The notes under the pieces: model-generated | What the model was told of the DNA's origin: nothing | Seen by the model: only the letters and a program-made list of their open reading frames with translations | The model's database searches: none | Assembly (NCBI RefSeq): GCF_000006405.1 | Contig: NW_003209678.1 | Span: forward strand, 77,138-111,091 | Direction: 5' to 3' | Length of the DNA: 33,954 nucleotides | Source of the DNA: Perkinsus marinus ATCC 50983 | Taxonomy: Eukaryota; Perkinsozoa; Perkinsida; Perkinsidae | Shown: one piece after another, positions 20,959 through 30,619 of the stretch | How the letters are laid out: each line of letters opens with the position of its first letter | How positions within the stretch are numbered: position 1 is the stretch's first letter | Made by a program: the position numbers and the translations under genes

Positions 20959-21654
20959 AATGGTTATAACACAATGATGAATGATAGCGTTAGATGTGAC
21001 AACCTTGGTATCGGCTAGCGGAGCGATGCGCGATTGTGCAAATTTGACAAAAATGCCGCTTTAAATCTCGCTCGCCCACAAAAAAGCGCCCGGGGTTTGT
21101 TTTCAAATGTCAACCTCGATGTAAGGAGAAGTGTTGGAATACATTTTCGCTTTCCTCAGCTGAATTCTTCCTTGTCAAGTACAGAAGTCTACATACAAAT
21201 GGACAGAAACCAATGAGAATTCCTCAGTATTTCCGCAAAAAGTCACTTCCGCATGTAGTTGACCATAAGCGTATTTTCCCACACCGCTGAGTGTCCCCCA
21301 AAAGGGGGGGGGCGTGTCCCGACAGCGATCCCTAGAAGCCTTAGGTAGAAGTAGATCACCAGTCGTGGGTTCAAATCCCAGTCTGATCATTTTGCCGAAT
21401 TAACTTAGTGTGATGTTGCTCGCCCATGAGTTCATGAATGCTCTGCGTTGGGCTTATGATGATAACTAGTCTTGTTCCACAGTATGGCACCAGCCGCTAA
21501 CGGCTCCGTCTCGGCTCATGAGGAGTGCTCTTGAAATTCAGAGGAGGTCTACTGAACACCCCGAATACTTGTACTTCGATGCAACTCAACTTCACTGCTG
21601 AATGCAGGAGAAACGGTATCGGAATAAACCATCTTTTCTAATGAAATAGTTTGT
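20959..21654. other. Rab1 upstream region with element 2 (21130-21290) and a tRNA-like fragment
   Basis: The element copy has GTGTTGGAATACATTTTCGC, CCTCAGCTGAATTC and TGTAGTTGACCATAAGCG. At 21355-21395, GTGGGTTCAAATCCCAG followed by TTTT looks like a Pol III B box and terminator. No matching 5' acceptor stem is found within 90 nt upstream, so it is not a functional tRNA; it may be a SINE or tRNA relic. Confidence 0.45.
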
Positions 21655-21791
21655 TTATTGTTTATCGACTATCAAGGCCTTGGCTCGGAGTTCACATTCC
21701 GATGCGTCATTGCGAGCATACCGCTCGGCTGAAGAAAAAGCGCCCGCGTAATAAGATACAGCTCACCTGATTCAATATCCCTCTCGGTGCT
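21655..21791 (-). CDS. Last exons of an unresolved gene
   Basis: Exon 21767-21791 is flanked by a strong acceptor (AATTTTTTCAG) and donor (GTGAGC). It joins in phase across a 38-bp intron to 21655-21728, which ends in TAA beside AATAAAC. The encoded end is hydrophilic (STERDIESAERYARNDASEC, then LRAKALIVDKQ). The upstream intron contains an element 2 head. A possible preceding exon lies near 21985-22080 (ending PAMVW, donor GTATTG), but its start is unclear. Family unknown. Confidence 0.4.
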
Positions 21792-21845
21792 CTGAAAAAA
21801 TTGAAGTGGTGATGCTACACTTTGCAAGAGCGATGGAAAAACACA

Positions 21846-21972
21846 AAAGAGGAAATTTGGGAGAGTGCTCATAGGTTTCTGTGCCCTTCTACCCGAATTC
21901 GTACGTAAACCTCAATCATTAGTGAGGAAGCTCAACTGAGCTCGGCTGAGGAAAGCGAACATATATCCCAAC
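21846..21972 (-). mobile_element. Element 2, partial copy
   Basis: TTCTACCCGAATTCGTACG, CATTAGTGAGGAAGCTC, GAGCTCGGCTGAGGAAAGCG, TATATCCCAACAATG. The tail end is missing. Confidence 0.75.
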
Positions 21973-22537
21973 AATGTTCATGCTATCAATACCCAGACCA
22001 TCGCTGGCCGACGAAATGCGGAGTCGGAGAACCAGGTTTCACCAACTCGCCAAGCTTGGTGATTTCGGGTCCTAATGAACTCTCGCCAACACGCTCAATC
22101 AAGGGATACGATCGCTTCTGGACCATATTTCACCTCTTTGGCATCAACACCTAACGAATTTCACCGAGATGTGGCGGAAACTGGTTGAGGTAATCCGTAG
22201 TTTCGTTCGCCCAAATGATCTATTACGTTCTGTGCGCACGGTTACAGCAACTTGGTATTGGTGTAACATGCCAGTGGCTCAGATATTGCCACAAAACTTG
22301 GTGAACTTATCGGTATTTGCCAAGTACGTGTCGTAAAATGCCGATATCTTGGTATAATCATTTGTTTATGAAGATTAGACCATCTTTGGCGATGTCCGCC
22401 TTTTATCGATCACGGTTGGTATATTCCCGAGTCGGTGTCGAATATCGCCAGGTTATTTGTTCAAATCTGGTTTTGTGACAGGCTTTCGCCACAACTTTGT
22501 GATGATTCCTGTCCAGCGAAAGCCGTATCAGGGCCGC

Positions 22538-22596
22538 ATACTGCCAAGCTGGCTGTAACCGCACATAATGTTCGGTTAAATCCAGCTTGGCAGTAT
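22538..22596. repeat. Inverted repeat / hairpin
   Basis: ATACTGCCAAGCTGG at 22538-22552 pairs with CCAGCTTGGCAGTAT at 22582-22596, with a second inner pairing of GTAACCG with CGGTTA. Confidence 0.85.
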
Positions 22597-22616
22597 CAAG
22601 GGTGAATTCACTTACA

Positions 22617-22645
22617 TCACTGAAGTGTGCCGCACACTTCAGTGA
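22617..22645. repeat. Perfect hairpin, 13-bp arms
   Basis: TCACTGAAGTGTG, three-base loop CCG, CACACTTCAGTGA. Confidence 0.9.
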
Positions 22646-23231
22646 CTCTGATTATGATTATCATGTGACATGATTCACAAGACATGGTTCATGTCCTGTG
22701 GTTGGGCGATAGAGCGGTCGAGTACAGGAAAGTTCGCGCGGGGAACCCAGGATCTACTCCCATGAAATGTTAGCACACTTCGTTCACCTTTACGACTCAA
22801 CACTAATAGTTATGGATTTCTTTCACAGAGATAGTATCGTCTCCTTATCCCGTCATTCGATATTGTTATTGCACATTGTACCGCACGCTACACTATCTGA
22901 ACGCAAGTCGTATTAAGTATATGGAGAGCTCAAACATAGAAGAAACTTTTCACATTATCTTCACTTTGCTATCGTAGGCTTCTCGTGATACCTGATAACA
23001 CTGATCGAGATACTCCACAGAGCATGCTGAACTTTCCGGTTTACTTCCCAAAAAAGTACTCGGAGCGAATACGGATAAAACCGCGATGAGTCGGACACCA
23101 TCTAAGAGATCAGTCTCCGACCGAATACGACTGCTAACTAACATACGGACACTATCTATTAGATTAGCCGTGGCGCAAATACGAATGACAGCTCACATAA
23201 AGGACGCAATCTATTGGATTAGAGCGACGAA

Positions 23232-23345
23232 CCTCAAGCACTGTTCGTAGTACTGACAGTGCTTGAGGTACTTGAGGACCTCAAGTTGAGGTGGTGATAT
23301 TCCGCGTGATTGTCAGTATTACTGACAATCATGCGGAAGATCACC
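23232..23345. repeat. Cluster of three adjacent hairpins
   Basis: CCTCAAGCACTGT with ACAGTGCTTGAGG (23232-23268), CTTGAGGACCTCAAG (23271-23285), and GTGATTGTCAGTA with ACTGACAATCATGCGGAA (23291-23345). They stand head to tail, and the first two share the word CCTCAAG. Confidence 0.85.
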
Positions 23346-23448
23346 GTGAGGACAGAGCCGTTGGCAAAGGTATTCACTCGACCTGGCCGAATTAATTCTT
23401 TGCCAAGTTTGCCGAGACGGCCAAACTCAACGAGGAGGTTGAACAACG

Positions 23449-23853
23449 TCATATGACCTTGTATGAATCGGTCAGTGATCTCCGATCGTCGTATCTACAT
23501 AGAGATCCTTCTTTTCGATGGAATGCTCCGACCAAAGCTCGAGTTCCATAATTCATCGACATCGATGGTAAGGCAATGAGTGTGTTATGCACAACGGCGG
23601 TGATCGATAGCCGCAAGCAAGTTAGATTCCCAGTTATTGTAGGTGAGCGCTGCGCGTAACGACTGGATGAGTTTCCAACTTTCCCTGAAATCCTAGAACG
23701 AACCGTACGACGAACACATTCCTTAATCTTCAAAACTTTCTTAATGGGGATCCGTTGACCCGAGAATCGGGTCCCGATTCGGAACTCCCGAATGATCAAC
23801 GACTTCCTTCGAGCTTTTGCGGCAAGAGTCTTGCCACTACGAGTCAATACCAT
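23449..23853 (-). pseudogene. Possible decayed retroelement-like frame
   Basis: A 134-codon frame opens MVLTRSGKTLAAKARRKS, a basic start similar in style to some LTR-retrotransposon Gag proteins. After about 50 codons the composition changes. A second frame then reads better (SWKLIQSLRAALTYNNWES), suggesting a frameshift and later stops. There is no zinc knuckle, protease or reverse transcriptase nearby. This is a weak inference. Confidence 0.2.
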
Positions 23854-24455
23854 CGTGACCGTTTAGCACAATGCCTAACGCGTATACAATACCGTAACTA
23901 ATCCCTGACTAAGATACCGTTCAGAAGAAACTTAGCCACTAGCGAATGATACACCTCAAATCACAGTAAATCACTCATCACTAATCGTTGGACCTGGGCT
24001 CAGGTCTAACGTAGGCAAAGGAGTTAAGTTAATAATTTCGATTATTTCAATTGGCTCACTTACAGACGCCTATTGATTAGACCCTAATCCTAGGGTTCAC
24101 GCACCCCAAGGAACAGCACTCATGCACAAATCTGTGACGCGAATCATGTAGGCTAGCCGCTCGCACAATAGACAGCATAGACCAAACAGCAAATATCGTA
24201 GCAGAAAAGTACAGTAAATACCATATTACAAGACACAAATGAACCATAACAGTCAACAGATCTCCGTGCACTGCGCCGAACCGTACAGTGCTCAACAGAA
24301 TACCAGTGGCTCTGATCATCACCGTCATCATGGCCCATCATTGATGGCAAATTGCCATTGGTAATGGTTGTGCTCACTGCCAGTGAGTCACTGGAGCGGT
24401 AGGGGTCGTGAACATCATCATTGTGATGACAAGCCAGTAGTGGCGTTCATGGGAC

Positions 24456-24518
24456 TGGTGGATCGGAGATGATGCTCAATGGCATCAGCACTTGATGGCA
24501 TCAAGCTCCGATCCACCA
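24456..24518. repeat. Inverted repeat / hairpin
   Basis: TGGTGGATCGGAG at 24456-24468 pairs with CTCCGATCCACCA at 24506-24518. Inner GATGC and GCATC words also pair. Confidence 0.85.
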
Positions 24519-25764
24519 ATCCCTGCTGGAGCCGACCAGTATAATATACCGATACTATCGGTCCGATAGGATATAAGAGACGGTCTCTTAGAGACCAATT
24601 GAAACCGAGAAATTCTACACCTGAGAGAAGCAGAGCGACCTCAGATCGCGTCCAGAAATTGTAGCACCTCATGCTCCCGACCGCAAAGCGGCCGGAGTAG
24701 TAAGCAATTAATTCACGGCGTGAATTGGCCCCTCGCTCCATTACCATCATCTATAGAAGTGGACCAACGTTGAGACTTGATATAATGATCTTGTACAAAC
24801 TCCAATGACTAGTGTATGACCTCACCCTCGGAGACACTGGCTAGAAGGGGGTCTCGTTCTCGAAAGACAAGACCAGCGCAAACTAACATTATCAAACCAT
24901 CACTAGGTCGCCCCCTGGTCTGCATCCGGGTGGCCTCTTGTTAGACTACATGATAACCGGTCACAATATTAGATGGACAGGCTGAGGTATGCATAGTTCC
25001 TTGAAGGCACATTACGTCGGGGCATACTAGATGATGAGAGATGATGAAGAAAGGCCACATATAATATATGTCATATATTAAGGGACATGATCGTATACGA
25101 CCTTCTCCGTTTCCGAAGAGGCCTGCCTGCTGGACGACGTCTCCTTCTGCAAAGCATCCCCCGTATACGTGCCAGACGAGGGCTAACAAGGGTAGGTCTT
25201 CGCCTTCGGTTGCCCGAATTTCGAGTCATCTTACGGTGGCCTCTACCACGCGACGTAGACGCATTCGGGTTCATGTGGGAGTGCTGGACACCACCGATTT
25301 GGTGGCACCAAAACAGGCATGTGCTCATGCGTGCCCCATAAAAATGAGAGTCGATAGCCAGGGCGCGCGCTGGTCGACCCATATTTCGCAACCCTAAAAT
25401 CACCTACTTGGCAATTCTTGTGCAGAAGACCAACTTGGCGGGACCTGTCTATGTGCAGTTATTGCCAATACTGAAGTTGGCGGAATGAGAACAACACGCA
25501 GATTGCTGCACATCTGTTGAATTTTGCAGAATCCCCCAAATCTTAGTCCAAATCAGTTGTAGAGTAACGTATTTCATCACATTGTTGTAATCTGTTCCAG
25601 CACTGGTATCACCTATAATTCCTGTCATTAGGCCTGCGAATCTGTTTGGCGTCATTTTGGCGATTTCTGAGTTGGCGAAATCTGATACAGCCGGAGTCGG
25701 AGTGTTCCGAGAAATTTCGCGCGCCACGAAATTCAACACAACATCGATCTTCAGCATGAACTCT

Positions 25765-27030
25765 TCATCGCCGTTCATAAATAGACAAATCTCCCATCGT
25801 GAAGGGCAGAGGAGCCACGCGCCTCGGCTGTCGATCCGCCACGAACGACCCCTGAAAAAAATTTCCCAATAACAAAAACCACACCAGACCGATTCCTGTA
25901 CATCATCTCGCAATGTCTTGACTGACTGTGCCGTGCGTAACAGTGATTTCTCCCATACCCGCGGTGAGTCTTCGGCGACAGCTCGAATGGAAGTCCGCGA
26001 TGACCGACCAGTGACTCCAGATGCTTCACGCCTTCAAACAAATTTTCTATTTCCTTTGAAACCGCCGACGCAGGAACTTACTCTAGTCGTCGTGGTGATG
26101 GCGGTATGGCAAATTTCTTCCGCATTTCACTTAGTTTCATCTCAACAGACGAATCTGTGAATATACGTTCGCTTTCTTCAACTGAGCTCAGGAGTTTCCT
26201 CATTAATTGTAGAAATTCACGTATAAATTCCAATGGGTGTGCAAGTTTCCTTACTAATTATAGAAGTTAGCATGCGGATTTTCGGGTGAATGTGTACAGA
26301 ATTTCCCAGAATTCCCCCACAATGTTAATATTGTCACCAACACACATAGTTGATCATGTGCTTAGTTTCCCACACACACGTTCTTACCAACGCTTCTATC
26401 TTCAGGAGCATTACGACAGCCCTGTGATGCATGAGCCGTCGAAGTCGATCGCGGTGTCTGATATTAATCTCCTTTCCCTCACCCCGATTCCTTTTACAGT
26501 AGATTCACTGCTGCATGGTATTCTCACAGACCCTCGCATTGTCGGAGGTTTGTTCATCACCACCGCGGGAATTCCATCAGTCTGAGTGAGAGAAAAACTC
26601 TCAACGGAGCAGCACAAGCAGCTCGCCAACTTCCGATTTCTCCTTCGCTACTGCCTCCTTGAGGTGCCTTGTAGCTCTGAGTGCCGCTGATAGCATTGAT
26701 CGTACATGAAAGCAAATACTCCTCCTGCAGTGCATGATATTCAAATGTGCATTTTCTATTCCGGGATTAATGATAGTGAACAACTTGTCGCTATCATAGT
26801 CTCGAAAGGTTACTTTTATCACATCACATGTCCATCGCAACATTCACATTGTTTATGCGATATAGTTTCAGACCGATTCTTATTAATCTCGGAAAATAAC
26901 ATGCATTTACACGTCAAATTGACCCGCACTGCACACGAAAAACTCCCAGACGTACTTTATTGAGATCATCGATCTCCTTGTTCCCCATTTCAGAGAGCTG
27001 CCGGTCATCGTGAGTACTATCATCATCCAT
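25765..27030 (-). CDS. Unknown small coiled-coil, Ser/Arg-rich protein, 8 exons
   Basis: Exons in gene order: 26952-27030, 26616-26686, 26498-26581, 26388-26457, 26082-26154, 25959-26031, 25890-25916, 25765-25851. Total 564 nt (187 aa), in phase throughout. An acidic start (MDDDSTHDDRQLSEM) leads into a heptad-like helix (ATRHLKEAVAKEKSEVGELL). Then comes a Ser/Thr/Pro/Arg-rich tail with a second helix (VEMKLSEMRKKFAIP) ending GDLSIYERR. No signal peptide or membrane span. I do not recognise it; a scaffold or regulatory subunit is possible. Two junctions are soft. Exon 1 could stop 4 nt earlier at a better GTACGT donor but would then break frame. Exon 2 has two equally weak in-frame donors. 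Intron 1 carries element 1 and intron 4 carries element 2. Confidence 0.6.
26160..26378 (+). mobile_element. Element 2 copy in intron 4 of the coiled-coil gene
   Basis: TATACGTTCGCTTTCTTC, ACTGAGCTCAGGAGTTTCC and, after a partial duplication of the middle, TTTCGGGTGAATGTGTACAG and TTGATCATGTGCTTAG. The repeated TTTCC...ACTAATTATAGAAG block shows internal duplication of the body as well as the head. Confidence 0.8.
26728..26931 (+). mobile_element. Element 1 copy (204 bp) in intron 1 of the coiled-coil gene
   Basis: Left end CAGTGCATGATATTCAAATG, shortened inside the inverted repeat; right end CGTCAAATTGACCCGCACTG. Interior CGCTATCATAGTCTCGAAAG is conserved. Confidence 0.8.
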
Positions 27031-27117
27031 CTTCAAATGTCGTAGTTGATTTGTCTACACTCCACCACAAGACGTGTAACGTAACAAAGTAAATCACATC
27101 AGATTTACACAGTTTCG

Positions 27118-27222
27118 ACTTCGGGTAGAAGTGTAAAGAAACAGACTAGAAATTTCCCAAATTTCCTCACAGTTCTCATTTATTCTCACCAACGCACGTA
27201 GTTGACCACATACATATTTCGC
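27118..27222 (+). mobile_element. Element 2, tail-only fragment (last copy towards the right)
   Basis: CTTCGGGTAGAAGTGTAAAG, TTATTCTCACCAACGCACG and AGTTGACCACATACATATTT. No element 1 or 2 copy is visible beyond this point. Confidence 0.75.
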
Positions 27223-27830
27223 CACGCTCTACTACACCGCCTGGCACTACCAAGTTATCATAAGCAGCCTCGTTCGAGCAAGGCCAGCAAACCACACCAG
27301 TCCACGGCCCAGGTGCGGAGGTAGAGGGCTCTGGCAGCAACTCCCAGGTGATTCGTAGAACACCAGGAAAGGGAGATAGCGTCATGAGGAATGTTTGATC
27401 GATATAGCAATACTGTCAATATAGTCCTATCGATAGATCCGTTCGCTATAGTATAACAAAGTATATCGAATACAGCTATTAATATAGCACTACTCTCCAG
27501 CACTACTGTCAACAAACCGCCTGATTGACAACACAACCCCAAGGCTCGCCATCTGGAATCCCATCTTCTGCCTTCTTATCATCCGCAGCAGTGTAAGTGT
27601 GTATATCAAGGAGGACCAGACATTGCGTCTAATCCCGATCTGCTTCATAACTCGTTATCCTAAGCCTCTGACTCTAGTTGATGATGGTAGTCGAGAAAAA
27701 TACAATAAAGCCCCTCTACCTTTGTCGAGCACCAACTGAGCGTAGGGATTAGTCCCGCCAAATGAATTGATATTATCAATGTAATTGACTATTTTGCTTA
27801 TCTTATCAAATTGATAAGATAAGCAGAATA
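27221..27830 (-). CDS. Unresolved candidate exons (possibly a secreted or enzymatic protein)
   Basis: Three minus-strand open segments look protein-like but could not be joined. One lies near 27711-27810 (SKIVNYIDNINSFGGTNPYA, then QLVLDK and donor GTAGAG). One is near 27520-27640 (QCLVLLDIHTYTAADDKKAE, then DGIPDGEPWG). One is near 27236-27365 (LLPEPSTSAPGPWTGVVCWP, then CSNEAAYDNLVVPGG). The LDIHTYT segment faintly recalls the LDxHNY strand of family 5 glycosidases, but I would not name it on that. The intervening 27370-27500 is AT-rich with TATAGCA/ATACTGTC words. Could be a gene, a decayed gene or chance. Confidence 0.25.
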
Positions 27831-27831
27831 G
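27789..27831. repeat. Hairpin, about 21-bp arms
   Basis: CTATTTTGCTTATCTTATCA against TTGATAAGATAAGCAGAATAG, one mismatch, one-base loop. It overlaps one of the candidate exons. Confidence 0.85.
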
Positions 27832-30619
27832 TGACGAAGATTATCAGGCAGTTTGGTGTTGTTGTTGCCGACTGCCAAATTGAGCTTCTCTGCTACCGGA
27901 CTGGTAGTACCAGTGAAGAATAGTCAACGAGACAAGAGTCGTAAACAGAAGATCGACATATGGTTCGAGGCTAAACTTGTTACGATATGAATCAGATCAT
28001 CTAAGAGGCATTGGATGGCTTGGTTGATCGTAGGAGTAAGGCATTGTCTCACGTGGAATCGCAACTCAATTCGACCTTCAAAAATATTAATTTCACATTC
28101 CGCGAATTTTCATGAAATTTCGTGAAATATTTCGACATGAAATTTCACGAGTCAGATTTCACTGAGATGCATAACCCTGCTCCAGCCGATACACCGTGCA
28201 TTTTACCATAAGTCGACTCGACGCCATTTCTTCCACGAGTAGGGTATCGCACCCGTTCGATACCGTTTCCCATGAATATTAATAAAATTCGACTGCTAGA
28301 AAGGCGCCCAAGACGCTCAACAAAATCACGCGGATATATTGACAATTCAACAATACATATAATGTGTGAGGGAAAAGAGCCCAGTCAATGAACAATTGAG
28401 TTTACACTGTCCTGTGCAGAATCGTCATGTGCTATGAGATTATCAGAAGTCATAACGATCACGCTGATGCATATATACCATAACTAACCATCAATATACC
28501 CCCCTCCTCCTTCAGCCAGAAATCCCGATGATATCGTGAAGACCATCAATCAACTACTACACCGATTACGCCATTGTATTATAGACACTTCAAAACACCC
28601 GCCCCTGAAAACACTGTCGCATCCCGAGTCGCATCTACTAAAGGCCCTTTTACGGCCTCTAGTAAGTATCTGAAGAGTCGCAGATAAGAAGACTTTTCGA
28701 AGAGGTCCACGACTCCTAGTATATCCCATGTTAATCTCCAGATATTAGACCTAAAGAATTAGATATAAGAAGGCGAACTGAACCGATATTACCACGTTTT
28801 TCGCGAGCAGCGTCCGACTCTCTGCTCGAACTGCACGTACTCTTATTGGATTCTGGGCTATGAGCCTGCAAACCAGGTTGTGATACGAGTATCTCTCACA
28901 GAATACTGATGGCAACAAACATTCGCTCCTCACCTCATGCTCTAATAGAGCATGAGCAGCTCTATCTCTGACCTCGTCCTCGGCTTACATTCGAACGAGG
29001 GAGCCGTATGAAGTAGAGCGAATCTACATCCCACCGCCAAACTCTGGCACGCCTCTTTGGGTCTGTGTATGACAGATTCCTCCAGTATCCGGGTAATGTC
29101 AGTCCTCATCATATCGGCATCGAACCACAAGGCCTTTCCGAGGACGTAATGTCCTCGGAGTCGAGGCGTGTAAGACGGGCACCAAGATCCTTGTGCCCGT
29201 CTTTGTCAAAGATGCCGTAGGTTATGAATTAAAGTCCGGAAAGAGGCATGTGTAGGAGAAACACTAAACTTGACTCAATCTATAGCCCTGATCACATGAC
29301 GCAACCTTAGAAAGAACTTCCTCTTTCAAAGAAGGAATTCTCCATCCTTGATCAGAGGCATTATGCCTCAGGCATATCGGCTGTGAGATCCTCGAACGAG
29401 GTAACAAATCATACAGTACCGAATTCTAGGCCACCCAGCTTATCTAATACGCTTACTAACGCTTACTCTACACAGCGTGGCAAAAGAGTCGAATGCGATC
29501 TGTTGAAACTCTTAGACAATCACAGAACGAGTTCTTCGGGAAGGTATCCTCGATAAATAATCCGCAAGTTGCATACGCTAAGCCGATGAGGCGCGCCGGA
29601 AGGTCTCTGAACCGGTCGCGTCTTACGTGACGTAAGTTACGTCAAAGGTCCACCATAACCAAAAATATTCGAGGACCGCTTCTGACCGGGGGCGAATTAG
29701 GATTGCTCCAGGTCATATCCACTATAGATGTCCGCGATGACTATGGCTGAAAGCGCTAATGCTACAATGTTACTAGCACAATGCTACACTAAACTTACAG
29801 TATTCACAATACAGCTTTTGGTGACGGAGAATCTCCCCAGCACTACCTAGGCCTAGCCTAGGCTGGGCCTAGGCTACAGCCTGTAGCTGATCATTTCGTC
29901 CACTAGGAGAAGGAGGTCCACCGCTCAACGCGTAAGTGCAATCTACGGATGAGAGGATTCCGAAGAATGCGGAACTGATGCATATGGTTGGGGAGTGTCG
30001 CACGGAGTTCAAATGGAGAGACTCTCCTGACACGAATTGGGACTCATTCCCAATACCAATCGAGTTACATCCTTGGCAGCGATCCCACCACTCCCAAATA
30101 ACACTGAATGAAAACCTTGTCAAATGCCTGAAACCTCGTTAATAGTGATACATAGTTTCGGGACGGTCAACACTCAACTTTTCAGTTGTACAGCACCGGC
30201 ATCGTGAACGAATGAGCCTAGTGGATCCGAGGCGACCGATACCAACAAATACACTATTTACAAGTAAACGAGATATCGAGGCACAACGCTCCTCACAGTG
30301 AAGTGTGCACTTCAAGTGCAGCACGTGGAGGTAGCATGATGTGAGATACTATCCACAGTACGGAAGTGGCTTATGCGAGCCACGAGCGCTGAATGATAAT
30401 TTAACACTAAACTAGGAACTATCCTTGCGAACACACTTTAGGAACTTGATAGAAACGTTATTCGCAGATTATTGTGAAATTTAAAGGATGCCATCCTTAG
30501 GATGAGGAATAGAACAGAAACCAGCACAACGTCTCAAATCTTGACGCTGACCGAGGCTTTCAAATACGCCCCTTGATGAGATGCTCGTAATAATAAATAC
30601 TGAGCTGGTAACCGAGAAC
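27832..30619. other. Gene-poor, hairpin-rich stretch
   Basis: No joinable exons. Structured spots: 28084-28152 (repeats of GAAATTTC/TGAAATTT), 29172-29203 (AAGACGGGCACC with TGCCCGTCTT), 29849-29877 (alternating CCTAGGC and GCCTAGG), 30299-30325 (GTGCACTTCAAGTGCA). Short open frames on both strands at 29869-30142 have no recognisable domain. Confidence 0.5.

Larger units (their letters stand above)
21980..25764. other. Long stretch without a confident gene; many hairpins
   Basis: No exon chain could be closed. Inverted repeats lie at 22538-22596, 22617-22645, 23232-23268, 23271-23285, 23291-23345 and 24456-24518. Around 22000-22330 the motif CTTGGTGA and related words recur. 25068-25403 is GC-rich with open frames on both strands, none with a recognisable domain. 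Confidence 0.5.

Noticed and set aside
25068-25403. Three overlapping open frames in a GC-rich patch
   Set aside because: Arg/Pro-rich translations in several frames at once reflect base composition; no motif found.
25449-25913. 154-codon minus-strand frame
   Set aside because: It overlaps the spliced exons of the 25765-27030 gene in another frame; the spliced chain is in phase over eight exons and uses the stop at 25765.
29869-30142. Overlapping open frames on both strands
   Set aside because: No domain, no splice partners and neither strand clearly favoured; too weak to list as a gene.
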